The notes beneath the pieces are model-generated. The model had not been told where the DNA came from. It saw only the letters and a list, made by a program, of their open reading frames with translations, and searched no databases. Positions 34,505 to 43,425 of a stretch of DNA of 64,000 bases are shown one piece after another. Within the stretch, counting starts at the first letter, position 1. Each line of letters begins with the position of its first letter. Origin of the DNA: Roseateles sp. (GTDB taxonomy: Bacteria > Pseudomonadota > Gammaproteobacteria > Burkholderiales > Burkholderiaceae_C); NCBI GenBank assembly GCA_016790285.1, contig JAEUPJ010000050.1, positions 1-64,000 on the forward strand, written 5' to 3'. The translations under genes were made by a program, and so were the position numbers.

Positions 34505-36901
34505 ATGACCCGCATCCGCACGCTTGGCGTGGCGCTGCTGATGGCCTCGCTCGGGCCCCTGGCCGGCGCCCAGACGCTCTTGAAGGTCGACGCGCGCGCG
34601 GCCACACCGGCCCCGCAGACCGGCCACCTCAAGCTCGGCGCGGCGCGTTCGCCCCAGGGGCACACGCTGGCGGCCAACAGCCAGTACCTGATGCAGGACG
34701 GCCAGCCCTGGCTGCCCGTCATGGGCGAGTACCACTACAGCCGGGCGCCGGCCACGCAGTGGGATGCACAACTGCGCCTGATGAAGGCCGCGGGCATCGA
34801 CATCGTCGCGAGCTATGTGTTCTGGAACCACCACCAGGGGCAGCCGGGTGCCTTCGACTGGAAGGGCAACCGCGACCTGCGCCGCTTCGTGCAGCTGGCC
34901 CAGGCGGCCGGGCTGAAGGTCATCGTGCGCCTGGGGCCCTGGGCGCACGGTGAGGCACGCTATGGCGGCATCCCGGACTGGGTGGTCGACAAGATGCCCA
35001 CGCGCAGCAACGACACCGAGTACCTCGGGCACGTCGAGCGCCTTTACGCCGAGATCGGCGCGCAGATCAAGGGGCTGCTCTGGAAAGACGGCGGGCCCGT
35101 CGTCGGCGTGCAGCTGGAGAACGAGTACAACCTGCGCGGCCCGGGCCGTGGCGAAGACCACATCCGGGCGCTGAAGGCGCTCGCCCTGAAGGCCGGCATG
35201 GACGTGCCGCTGTACACCGTCACCGGTTGGGACGGCACGGTCTACCCGAGCGGCGAGGTGATGCCCGTGTTCGGCGGCTACCCCGACGAGCCCTGGGCCA
35301 CCAGCACGAAAGAGCTGCCGCCCAAGGAGACCCACGCCTTTCGCTTCGACACCCGCGTGAGCGGCGACCTCGGCGCGCAGACGCAGTCCCACCAACCCGG
35401 CACTGCCGAGACCGACAAGGACAAAGTGCCCTTCCTTGGCGCCGAGTACGGCGCCGGCCTGCCCGCCATGTACCGTCGTCGCACGCTGGTGTCGCCGGAC
35501 GACATCGCGGCCATGCTCCCGGTGCAGCTCGGCTCGGGCGTGAACCTGCTGGGCTACTACATGTTCCACGGCGGCCGCAACCCGGTCGGCGCCGGCGGCA
35601 CGGGGCTGGAGGAAAGCAGCCTGAGCGGCGGCTACAACGACACGCCGCGCATCAGCTACGACTTCCAGGCGCCGCTCGGGCCCGATGGCCAGCAGCGCGA
35701 GGTGCTGACGCGCCTGCGCCCCTTCCACCATTTCCTGCGCGACTACGGCGCGCGGCTGGCGACCATGACCGTGCGCCAGCCCGAACGCACGCCCGCCAAC
35801 CCGGCCGACCTGCAGACGCCGCGCTGGGCCGTGCGCAGCAACGGCGACAGCGGCTTCCTGTTCTTCAACAACCACGTGCGCCAGTACGCCATGCCGGCAC
35901 AGGCGGGCGTGCAGTTCGAGGTGCAGCTGCCCGGTGGCGCGCTGAAGCTGCCGAGCCGCCCGGTCGACATCCCGAGCGGCGCCTACTTCATCTGGCCGCT
36001 CAACCTCGACCTGGACGGCGTGAAGCTGCGCTACGCCACGGCCCAGCCGGTGGTGCGGCTTGATGCCGGTGCGCTGGGCATCGTGCATGTCTTCGCGCCC
36101 ACGCCGGGTGTGGAGGCCGAGTTCGCGCTGGCCGATGGCGTGAAGACGCTGGCCAGCACTGGTGCGCAGATGCTGGCCGTTGGCACGGCGCAGGGCCGTG
36201 CCGTCAATGTGCTGCTGCTGTCCACCGAGGAAGTGCGGCAGCTCAACGTGCTCGATCTCGCCGGCCAGCGCCGCCTCGTGTTCAGCGCCCAGCAGGCCTG
36301 GGTGGCCGACGGCAAGCTGCAGCTGCGCGGCCTGGCGACCGAGCCGCTGCGCGCGGCGGTGTTTCCCGCGCTGCCCAAGCCCAAGGCCCCGGGCCTGACG
36401 GTGACGCAAGACGGCGCGCTGCAGCAGCTCAGCGTCAAGGCCGACACACCCGCCCTGGAGGTGAAGACCACCGCCACGCGCCCGGCCGGCAACGCGCCGC
36501 GCATCCTCAAGGGCGGGCTCGCCAACGCCGCGCTGCAGCCCATCCCGGAAGCCTTCGCGACGGCGGCGGGTTGGTCCCTGCAACTGCCTGCCCAGCTGCC
36601 CGCCCAGGCGGAAGACGTGCTGCTGGAGCTGGACTTCGTCGGCGACATCGGCCGCGTGTTCAATGGCACGCGCCTGCTGGACGACTGGTACTACAACGGC
36701 CAGCGCTGGCAGATCGGCCTGCGCCAGTTCGGCCTCAAGGCTGGCGCGACGCTGGACCTGAGCGTGCTGCCGCTGCGGGCTGACGCGCCGGTCTACATCG
36801 ACGCCGCCCACCGCCCCGCCTTTGCCGCCGGCCAGACGCAGGTCGCCGAGCTGCGCGGAGCGCGCCTGCTGCCGATTCGCCGCGTGAGCATCGCCCCATG
36901 A
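34505..36901 (+). CDS. Secreted GH35 beta-galactosidase
   Basis: A 798-aa glycoside hydrolase family 35 enzyme with a Sec signal peptide (cleavage likely after LAGAQ, residue 23). The barrel carries VMGEYHYSRAP, IVASYVFWNHHQGQPG, acid/base Glu207 in VQLENEYN and the likely nucleophile Glu314 in LGAEYGAG. A C-terminal beta-rich part (LDFVGDIGRVFNGTRLLDDW) resembles jelly-roll domains. It should release galactose from galacto-oligosaccharides in the periplasm or outside the cell, upstream of the importer. 31-bp gap after dgoA; overlaps the lactonase gene by 4 bp. Confidence 0.9.
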   Translation: MTRIRTLGVALLMASLGPLAGAQTLLKVDARAATPAPQTGHLKLGAARSPQGHTLAANSQYLMQDGQPWLPVMGEYHYSRAPATQWDAQLRLMKAAGIDIVASYVFWNHHQGQPGAFDWKGNRDLRRFVQLAQAAGLKVIVRLGPWAHGEARYGGIPDWVVDKMPTRSNDTEYLGHVERLYAEIGAQIKGLLWKDGGPVVGVQLENEYNLRGPGRGEDHIRALKALALKAGMDVPLYTVTGWDGTVYPSGEVMPVFGGYPDEPWATSTKELPPKETHAFRFDTRVSGDLGAQTQSHQPGTAETDKDKVPFLGAEYGAGLPAMYRRRTLVSPDDIAAMLPVQLGSGVNLLGYYMFHGGRNPVGAGGTGLEESSLSGGYNDTPRISYDFQAPLGPDGQQREVLTRLRPFHHFLRDYGARLATMTVRQPERTPANPADLQTPRWAVRSNGDSGFLFFNNHVRQYAMPAQAGVQFEVQLPGGALKLPSRPVDIPSGAYFIWPLNLDLDGVKLRYATAQPVVRLDAGALGIVHVFAPTPGVEAEFALADGVKTLASTGAQMLAVGTAQGRAVNVLLLSTEEVRQLNVLDLAGQRRLVFSAQQAWVADGKLQLRGLATEPLRAAVFPALPKPKAPGLTVTQDGALQQLSVKADTPALEVKTTATRPAGNAPRILKGGLANAALQPIPEAFATAAGWSLQLPAQLPAQAEDVLLELDFVGDIGRVFNGTRLLDDWYYNGQRWQIGLRQFGLKAGATLDLSVLPLRADAPVYIDAAHRPAFAAGQTQVAELRGARLLPIRRVSIAP

Positions 36902-37806
36902 CAACCGCTTCGCTCGACCTTCAGCTCGCGCTGGCCCAGACGGCGACGCTCGGCGAAGGCCTGCTCTGGCGCGACGGGCGCTGGTGGTGGACCGACATCG
37001 AGGCCGCCACGCTGTTGGCCTGGCGCCCGGGCGAGCCCGCGCCGCTGGCCTGCCGTCTGCCTGACCGGCTGGGCAGCTTTGCGCACTGCCGCTCCGGCCG
37101 CGTGCTGCTGGGCCTGGCCAAGCGGCTGGCGCTGGCCACGCTCGGTGATGAGCTCGAACTCGGCCATCTGCAGACCCTGGTGCCGGTGGACGCGGCGGAG
37201 TCGCGCACCCGCATCAACGATGGCCGCACCGACCGCAGTGGCAACTTCGTCTTCGGCACGCTCAACGAGGACCAGGAGCGCCGCCCGCGCTCCACCATCG
37301 CGAGCTTCTACCAGTACTCGATGCGCCACGGCCTGCGCCGCCTGGCCCTGCCGGCGGTGGCGATTGCCAACAGCATCTGCTTCAGCCTGGACGGCCGCAC
37401 GATGTACTTCTGCGACACGCTGACCCAGCGCATCCAGCAGTGCGACTACGACGCCGACACCGCGCAGGTCGAGAACCTGCGGCTCTTCGTGCAGATGGAC
37501 GACGCCCAGGCCTGGCCCGACGGCTCGGTCATCGACTCCGAGGGCTGCTTGTGGAACGCCCAGTGGGGCGCCGGCCGTGTGGCACGCTACGACCCCAGCG
37601 GCGCGCTGATGTCCACCCATGCGGCGCCCGCGGCGCACACCACCTGCCCGGCCATCGGCGGCGAGGGCATGGACACCTTGATGCTCACGACCGCCCGCAC
37701 CGAACTCAGCCGCGAGGCGCTCGCTACCCAGCCCCTGGCGGGCAGCCTGTTCTGCCTCACCCTGCCCGCCGCCCTGGGCGTGCCCGATGCCCTGTTTGAA
37801 GACTAG
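36898..37806 (+). CDS. SMP-30/gluconolactonase-type sugar lactonase
   Basis: A 302-aa six-bladed beta-propeller lactonase. Recognisable residues are LGEGLLWRDGRWWWTDIE (metal-binding Glu), RINDGRTDRSGNFVFGT, IANSICFSLDGRTMYFCDT and WPDGSVIDSEGCLWNAQWG. These supply the Glu, Asn and Asp divalent-metal ligands of the family. In this operon it would hydrolyse galactono-lactone made by the SDR dehydrogenase to galactonate for DgoD. No signal peptide, so cytoplasmic. Confidence 0.88.
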   Translation: MTTASLDLQLALAQTATLGEGLLWRDGRWWWTDIEAATLLAWRPGEPAPLACRLPDRLGSFAHCRSGRVLLGLAKRLALATLGDELELGHLQTLVPVDAAESRTRINDGRTDRSGNFVFGTLNEDQERRPRSTIASFYQYSMRHGLRRLALPAVAIANSICFSLDGRTMYFCDTLTQRIQQCDYDADTAQVENLRLFVQMDDAQAWPDGSVIDSEGCLWNAQWGAGRVARYDPSGALMSTHAAPAAHTTCPAIGGEGMDTLMLTTARTELSREALATQPLAGSLFCLTLPAALGVPDALFED

Positions 37807-37816
37807 GAGACAAGAC

Positions 37817-38806
37817 ATGAAGATCCCACGACGCGCTGCCCTCTCCCTCGGTGTGCTGGCCCTGCTGGCCAGCCCGCTCGCCCTGCAGGCTGCCGAGCCG
37901 GTCAAGGTCGGCTTCCTCGTCAAGCAGGCGGAGGAGCCGTGGTTCCAGGATGAATGGCGCTACGCCGAGCAGGCCGCCAAGGACAAGGGCTTCACGCTCG
38001 TCAAGATCGGCATCCCGAACGGCGAGAAGATGATGGCCGCCATCGACAACCTCGCAGCGCAAAAGGCCGTGGGCTTTGTCATCTGCGCCCCCGACGTGAA
38101 GCTGGGCGTGGCGGTGAACCGCGCGGCCAAGCGCCACAACCTCAAGGTCATGTCGGTCGACGACCAGCTCGTGGACGGTGGCGGCAAGCCCATCGCCGAC
38201 ATCCCGCACATGGGCATCTCGGGCTACGAGATCGGCAAGCAGGTGGGCCAGGGGTTGCTCGCCGAGATCAAGGCGCGCGGCTGGAAGCCTGAGGAGGTCG
38301 GCGTGCTGCGCGTGGCCTTCGACCAGCTGCCCACCGCCCGCGACCGCACCATGGGCGCCGTGGACGCGCTGCGCGCGGCCGGCTTCCCTGCCAGCAACGT
38401 GGTGGACGCCCCGCAGGCCAAGACCGACACCGAGAGCGCCTTCAACGCCGCCAACATCGCCTTCACGAAGAACGCCAAGTTCAAGCGCTGGGTGGCCTTC
38501 GGCCTGAACGACGAGGCAGCCCTGGGTGCCGTGCGCGCTGCGGAAGGCCGCGGCATCAAGCAGGACGCGATGCTGGCCATCGGCATCGGCGGCAGCCAGA
38601 CGGCACTCAACGAGTTCACCAAGCCCACGCCCACGGGCTTCTTCGGCACGGTGCTGATCAGCCCCAAGCGCCATGGCTACGAAACGGCGGTTGCCGTCTT
38701 CGAATGGGCGACGCAAGGCAAGACGCCCCCGCCCGTCACGCTGACCAGTGGCGTGCTGATGACGCGTCAGAACCAGGCCGAAATCCGCAAGCAGATGGGC
38801 TTGTGA
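37817..38806 (+). CDS. Sugar ABC transporter substrate-binding protein (AraF-like)
   Basis: A 329-aa periplasmic binding protein with a signal peptide ending near ALQA-AEPV. The sequence (VGFLVKQAEEPWFQDEWRYA, KIGIPNGEKMMAAIDNLAAQ, VMSVDDQLVD, ISGYEIGKQVG) follows arabinose-binding protein AraF, a family that also binds galactose. Given the operon, D-galactose, possibly with L-arabinose, is the expected ligand. TAGGAGAC ribosome site. Two strong hairpins follow the gene and separate it from the ATPase gene. Confidence 0.9.
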   Translation: MKIPRRAALSLGVLALLASPLALQAAEPVKVGFLVKQAEEPWFQDEWRYAEQAAKDKGFTLVKIGIPNGEKMMAAIDNLAAQKAVGFVICAPDVKLGVAVNRAAKRHNLKVMSVDDQLVDGGGKPIADIPHMGISGYEIGKQVGQGLLAEIKARGWKPEEVGVLRVAFDQLPTARDRTMGAVDALRAAGFPASNVVDAPQAKTDTESAFNAANIAFTKNAKFKRWVAFGLNDEAALGAVRAAEGRGIKQDAMLAIGIGGSQTALNEFTKPTPTGFFGTVLISPKRHGYETAVAVFEWATQGKTPPPVTLTSGVLMTRQNQAEIRKQMGL

Positions 38807-38811
38807 TGGCG

Positions 38812-38890
38812 CCCCTCGTCCAAGGCCTGCCTTGGCCGGTCCCCCGAGGGGACGGCGATGCTGGCGGCGTCGAGCCGCCAGCACATCGCC
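38812..38890 (+). repeat. Paired GC-rich hairpins between binding-protein and ATPase genes
   Basis: Hairpin 1: CCCCTCG (38812-38818) pairs with CGAGGGG (38845-38851), with an inner CAAGG/CCTTG stem. Hairpin 2: GGCGATG-CTGGCGGC (38854-38868) pairs with GCCGCCAG and CATCGCC (38874-38890) around a 5-nt loop and a 2-nt bulge. Such structures stabilise upstream mRNA 3' ends and lower downstream expression, fitting the excess of binding protein needed over ATPase. They may be a copy of a dispersed REP-like palindrome. The rest of the 168-bp gap holds no gene. Confidence 0.65.
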
Positions 38891-38974
38891 CAGGCGGGCC
38901 GGCTTGGGAGCGGCCCGGCGCTCGGCCCGGCAACCTCAGGTGCGCAAGGTGCGCACACCGAATGAACCACTGAC

Positions 38975-40486
38975 ATGTCATCCCTGCAGTTCGACAACAT
39001 CAGCAAGCACTTCCCCGGCGTCAAGGCGCTCAACGGGGTGAGCTTCGAGGCGCACCCGGGCCAGGTCATGGGCCTGCTCGGGGAGAACGGCGCCGGCAAG
39101 AGCACGTTGCTGAAGATCCTGGGTGGGCAGTACAAGCCCGACGGTGGTCGGCTCGTCATCGACGGGCGGGAGCGCCACTTCACCTCCGCGGGCGACGCCA
39201 TCGCCGCAGGCGTGGCCATCATCCACCAGGAGCTGCAGTACGTGGCCGAGCTGACGGTCGCCGAGAACGTGCTGCTGGGCCGGCTGCCCACGCGCTTCGG
39301 CCTGGTGGACCACAAGGCGGCCCGCCGGCTGGTGGCGGCGCAGCTCGCCGCCATCGGCGTGGACCTCGACCCGGCTGCGCGGCTGTCGGATCTGTCCATC
39401 GCCCAGCGCCAGATGGTGGAGATCTGCAAGGCCGTGATGCAGGACGCCAAGGTCATTGCGTTTGACGAACCCACCAGCAGCCTCTCGCACCGCGAGACGG
39501 AGATCCTGTTCCGCCTCGTCAAGCGCTTGCGCGGCGAGGGCCGCACGCTGATCTACATCTCCCACCGGCTGGAAGAGCTGTACGAGCTGTGCGATGCCTG
39601 CACCATCTTCCGCGACGGCCGCAAGATCGTCACCCACGACGTGATGGCCGACGTGCCGCGCGAGCGGCTGATCGCCGACATGGTGGGCCGCGAGCTGCAG
39701 GACATCTACGACTACCGCAGCCGCCAGCACGGCCCGGTGCGCCTGGAAGCGCGCGGCCTGCACAGCGCGCGGCTGCCCGAGCCGCTGAGCTTTGCCATGC
39801 GCGGCGGCGAGGTGCTGGGCTTCTTCGGCCTCGTGGGCGCCGGGCGCAGCGAACTGATGCGCCTGCTCTACGGCGCCGATGCGCGCCGCGGCGGCGAGGT
39901 GCTGCTCGATGGCCAGCGCGTGGCGGCCGCGAGCCCTGCCGACGCGATTGCCGCCGGCATCGTGCTGTGCCCGGAGGACCGCAAGGAGCAGGGCATCCTG
40001 GCGCACAGCTCGGTGGCCGAGAACATCAACATCAGCTGCCGCCGCCACGGGCTGGCCGCGGGGGTCTTCCTGCGCCACGGCCAGGAGGCCGAGCGGGCCG
40101 ATGACTTCATCCGCAAGCTGCGCATCAAGACGCCGAGCCGCGAGCAGGAGATCCGCCTGCTGTCCGGCGGCAACCAGCAGAAGGTGATCCTGGCGCGCTG
40201 GCTGGCCGAGCCGGGGCTGAAGGTGCTCATCCTCGACGAGCCCACCCGCGGCATCGACGTGGGCGCCAAGAACGAGATCTACAAGATCATCCACGACGTG
40301 GCCGCGTCCGGCTGCTGCGTCATCGTCATCTCCAGCGAGCTGCCCGAGGTGCTGGGCATCGCCGACCGCGTCATCGTCATGCGCGATGGCCGCATCAGCG
40401 GCGAGCTCGACCGCAGCCACGCCAGCGAGACCGCCGCGCTCGCGCTGGCCCTTCCCGACGGTGCGCCTGCCGCGCCCGTGCATTGA
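38975..40486 (+). CDS. Sugar ABC transporter ATPase (AraG/MglA-type, duplicated)
   Basis: A 503-aa protein with two ABC cassettes in tandem, as in AraG, MglA and RbsA. N-terminal cassette: [35 protein letters not shown] in place of a strict LSGGQ, and [16 protein letters not shown]-terminal cassette: [18 protein letters not shown] (degenerate Walker A), [16 protein letters not shown] and [14 protein letters not shown]. It energises import with the permease encoded just downstream. Confidence 0.93.
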   Translation: MSSLQFDNISKHFPGVKALNGVSFEAHPGQVMGLLGENGAGKSTLLKILGGQYKPDGGRLVIDGRERHFTSAGDAIAAGVAIIHQELQYVAELTVAENVLLGRLPTRFGLVDHKAARRLVAAQLAAIGVDLDPAARLSDLSIAQRQMVEICKAVMQDAKVIAFDEPTSSLSHRETEILFRLVKRLRGEGRTLIYISHRLEELYELCDACTIFRDGRKIVTHDVMADVPRERLIADMVGRELQDIYDYRSRQHGPVRLEARGLHSARLPEPLSFAMRGGEVLGFFGLVGAGRSELMRLLYGADARRGGEVLLDGQRVAAASPADAIAAGIVLCPEDRKEQGILAHSSVAENINISCRRHGLAAGVFLRHGQEAERADDFIRKLRIKTPSREQEIRLLSGGNQQKVILARWLAEPGLKVLILDEPTRGIDVGAKNEIYKIIHDVAASGCCVIVISSELPEVLGIADRVIVMRDGRISGELDRSHASETAALALALPDGAPAAPVH

Positions 40487-40488
40487 CC

Positions 40489-41481
40489 ATGAACACCACC
40501 CCTACCCCGATCGCCGCGACACCCGCGCCCGCCATGACCATGAATTCCCGCGCCCTGCTCAAGGAGCACAGCATGACGCTGGGCTACCTGCTGCTGTTCG
40601 TCGCCCTGTCCTTCACGGTGGAGAACTTCTTCTCCTCGGCCAACATCGTCGGCCTGCTGCTGTCGGTCGCGCAGATCGGCATGGTGGCCTGCACCATGAT
40701 GCTGTGCCTGGCCTCGCGCGACTTCGATCTCTCCGTGGGCTCCACGATCGCCTTCGCCGGCGTGCTGGGCGCCATGGTGCTGGAGCGCACCGGCAGCGTC
40801 GGCCTGGCGGTGGGTGCCGGGCTGCTGGCCGGTGCCCTGATCGGCGCGGGCAACGGCGTGTTGATCGCCTACCTGCGCGTCAACGCGCTGATCGCCACGC
40901 TGGCCACGATGCTGATGGTGCGCGGCCTGGCCTTCATCGCCTCCAAGGGCCAGGCCGTAGGCATTGCCGACGAGACCTTCATTTCCTTCGGCGACACCGC
41001 CGTGTTCGGCCTGCCGCTGCCCATCTGGCTAACGGTGCTGTGCTTCGTCGTCTTCGGCGTGCTGCTCAACCACACGGTGTTCGGCCGCAACACGCTGGCC
41101 ATCGGCGGCAACCCCGAAGCCGCACGGCTGGCCGGTGTGCGCGTGGAGCGGCTGCGCGTGTGGATCTTCCTGCTGCAGGGCGTGGTGACGGCACTGGCCG
41201 GCCTGGTGCTGTCGGCGCGCATCACCAGCGGCCAGCCCAATGCCGCCACCGGCTTCGAGCTGGACGTGATCTCCGCCTGCGTGCTGGGCGGCGTGTCGCT
41301 GCAGGGCGGCAAGGCGCGGATCTTCGGCGTGGTCATCGGCGTGCTCATCATGGGCACGGTCGAGAACGTGATGAACCTGCTCAATGTGGACGCGTTCTAC
41401 CAGTACCTCGTGCGCGGCCTGATCCTGCTGGCCGCCGTGCTGCTGGACCAGCTCAAGACCCGGGGCGAGCGCCGTGCCTGA
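40489..41481 (+). CDS. Sugar ABC transporter permease (AraH-type)
   Basis: A 330-aa inner-membrane permease with about 8-10 transmembrane helices, family AraH/RbsC. Signature pieces are CLASRDFDLSVGSTIAFAGV and the EAA-like loop region AIGGNPEAARLAGVRVERLR, followed by CVLGGVSLQGGKA. ATG 40489 lies 2 bp after the ATPase stop; a TTG overlapping that stop would add two residues and is less likely. Overlaps the GH53 gene by 8 bp. Confidence 0.92.
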   Translation: MNTTPTPIAATPAPAMTMNSRALLKEHSMTLGYLLLFVALSFTVENFFSSANIVGLLLSVAQIGMVACTMMLCLASRDFDLSVGSTIAFAGVLGAMVLERTGSVGLAVGAGLLAGALIGAGNGVLIAYLRVNALIATLATMLMVRGLAFIASKGQAVGIADETFISFGDTAVFGLPLPIWLTVLCFVVFGVLLNHTVFGRNTLAIGGNPEAARLAGVRVERLRVWIFLLQGVVTALAGLVLSARITSGQPNAATGFELDVISACVLGGVSLQGGKARIFGVVIGVLIMGTVENVMNLLNVDAFYQYLVRGLILLAAVLLDQLKTRGERRA

Positions 41482-42655
41482 GGCCACCCTCCAGCGCCGC
41501 ACGCTGCTGGCGGCTTCCCTGGCGGCGGCCCTGCCGGCGGGTGCTGCGCCGAGCCCGTTCCTCGCGGGCGGTGACGTTTCGGCACTGACCTGGATGGAGG
41601 CGGCCGGCGCGCGCTACAGCGACCGTGCCGGCAACGCGGGCGACGCGCTCGCCATCCTGAAGGCGGCCGGCCACAACATCGTGCGCATCCGCCTGTACGA
41701 GCGCACCGGCCCGGGCACCGGCCGCGACGGCTGGTACTGGCCGGCCGGCTCCATGGACCTGCCCGACGTGCTGGCGCTGTCGCGCCGCGCCACCGCGCTC
41801 GGCCTGCAGATCCAGCTGACGCTGCACTACAGCGACTTCTGGACCAACTCCAAGGACCAGGACCTGCCCCACCGCTGGGCGGCGCACCTGGCCACGCTGC
41901 CCGACGAGGCCGCCCGCATGGCCACGCTGACCGAGTTCGTGTCGGTGCGCACGCGCGTCGTCATGCAAGCCATGGTCAAGCAGGGCACGCCGCCCGCCTT
42001 CGTGTCGCTCGGCAACGAGATCGAGGCCGGCATGCTCTACCCCTACGGCCGCGCCACGCCCGAGAACTGGCCGCGCCTGGCGGCCCTGCTGAAGGCGGGG
42101 CATGCCGCGGTGAAGTCGGTGCTGCCCTCGGCACGCACTGTGCTGCACCTGGACGGTGGCGGCGACCTGGCCAAGTACCGCGACTGGTTCGACCACGCCC
42201 GCGCGAACGGCGTGGACTGGGACGTCATCGGCAGCAGCTACTACCCGTTCTGGACTGGCAAGACGGTGACGGAGATGGCGGCCTTCTGCCGCGACGTGAC
42301 CGAGCGCTACGACCGCGACCTGCTCGTGATGGAGACCGGCTTCAACTGGGCGCCGATGCGCGCCGACGGCTGGCCGGGTCAGCTCGAGCACAACGGCCCC
42401 TACCCGGCGCGCATGAGCAGCCCCGAGGGCCAGCGCGATTTCATGGCCGAGATGCTCGGCACGATGAAGGCCACGCCCCGCGTGCTGGGCGTGCTGTACT
42501 GGGACCCGATCATGATCGCCAACCCCAAGGTCGGCTGGGCGCTGAAGGAAGGCACCGGGGAGCCCGGGCCCAACGTCGTCTCCAACACCACCCTCTTCGA
42601 CTTCAAGGGCCGGGCCCTGCCCGTGCTCGACATCTGGAAGCAGTTCACCTCATGA
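41474..42655 (+). CDS. GH53 arabinogalactan endo-beta-1,4-galactanase (GTG start)
   Basis: A 393-aa endo-1,4-beta-galactanase that cuts the galactan side chains of pectin. Family 53 features: FLAGGDVSALTWMEAAGARY, NIVRIRLYERTGPG, LTLHYSDFWTNSKDQ, acid/base Glu182 in SLGNEIEAGMLYPYG and nucleophile Glu287 in LLVMETGFNW. The N-terminus LQRRTLLAASLAAALPAGAA looks like a signal peptide with a twin-arginine (Tat-like) motif. GTG at 41474 overlaps the permease stop. No outer-membrane porin or TonB receptor is encoded beside it, so galactan entry or enzyme export must rely on other genes. Confidence 0.92.
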   Translation: MPEATLQRRTLLAASLAAALPAGAAPSPFLAGGDVSALTWMEAAGARYSDRAGNAGDALAILKAAGHNIVRIRLYERTGPGTGRDGWYWPAGSMDLPDVLALSRRATALGLQIQLTLHYSDFWTNSKDQDLPHRWAAHLATLPDEAARMATLTEFVSVRTRVVMQAMVKQGTPPAFVSLGNEIEAGMLYPYGRATPENWPRLAALLKAGHAAVKSVLPSARTVLHLDGGGDLAKYRDWFDHARANGVDWDVIGSSYYPFWTGKTVTEMAAFCRDVTERYDRDLLVMETGFNWAPMRADGWPGQLEHNGPYPARMSSPEGQRDFMAEMLGTMKATPRVLGVLYWDPIMIANPKVGWALKEGTGEPGPNVVSNTTLFDFKGRALPVLDIWKQFTS

Positions 42656-43425
42656 GTTCAGTTCCCCGTCTGCAAGGCAAGGTCGCGCTGGTGACCGGCT
42701 CCACCCAGGGCATTGGCAAGGCGATTGCGCGGCTGTTCGTGCTGGAGGGCGCCAAGGTGATCCTGAACGGCCTCTCGCGCGAGGCGGCGCTCGGTGCCGC
42801 CCTGGTGGAGGAGCTCGGCGCCGACAACGCGCTGTTCGTTGCCGCCGACATCGCCGACGAAGCGGCCGTCAAGGCCATGGCGGCCGAGGGCGCCGCACGT
42901 TTCGGCCCGGTCAACGTGCTCATCAACAACGCCGGCATGGACGTCTTCGCCGAGCCGCTGGAGATGACGACGGCCCAGTGGCAGCGCTGCCTGGCGGTGG
43001 ACCTCGAAGGCGCCCTGCACTGCAGCCGTGCCGTGCTGCCCGGCATGATCCAGGGCGGCGGCGGCAGCATCGTCAACATCGCGTCGGTGCATGGGCACCG
43101 GATCATTCCCGACGCCTTCCCCTACCCCGTTGCCAAGCATGCGCTGATCGGGCTGACCAAGGCGCTGGGCATCCAGTACGCGGCGCGCAACGTGCGCGTG
43201 AACTCCATCTCGCCGGGCCTGATCCTCTCCGAGCGCGTTGTGCAGTGGCTGGAGAGCGACCCCGAGGAAGCCAAGCGCCAGATCGAGCTGCTGCCGCCCA
43301 AGCGCGTCGGCGAGCCCTCCGAGGTTGCCTACACTGCGCTTTTCCTGGCCAGTGACGAGGCGCGCTTCATCAACGCCACCGACATCCTCATCGACGGCGG
43401 CCGCTCCCAGCTCTATCACGAATGA
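42652..43425 (+). CDS. SDR-family D-galactose 1-dehydrogenase (probable)
   Basis: A 257-aa short-chain dehydrogenase. The cofactor motif is TGSTQGIG (residues 15-22), NNAG is at 92-95, and the catalytic set is Ser145, Tyr158 and Lys162 (YPVAK). The C-terminus DILIDGGRSQLYHE is normal for the family. In this operon it fills the otherwise missing first step, oxidation of galactose to galactono-lactone. The SDR fold alone does not fix the substrate, so the galactose assignment is from context. ATGA overlaps on both sides (galactanase upstream, LysR gene downstream). Confidence 0.8.
   Translation: MSSVPRLQGKVALVTGSTQGIGKAIARLFVLEGAKVILNGLSREAALGAALVEELGADNALFVAADIADEAAVKAMAAEGAARFGPVNVLINNAGMDVFAEPLEMTTAQWQRCLAVDLEGALHCSRAVLPGMIQGGGGSIVNIASVHGHRIIPDAFPYPVAKHALIGLTKALGIQYAARNVRVNSISPGLILSERVVQWLESDPEEAKRQIELLPPKRVGEPSEVAYTALFLASDEARFINATDILIDGGRSQLYHE

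Noticed and set aside
40483-40488. TTG start for the sugar permease
   Set aside because: It overlaps the ATPase stop but adds only two residues; ATG 40489 is the simpler choice.
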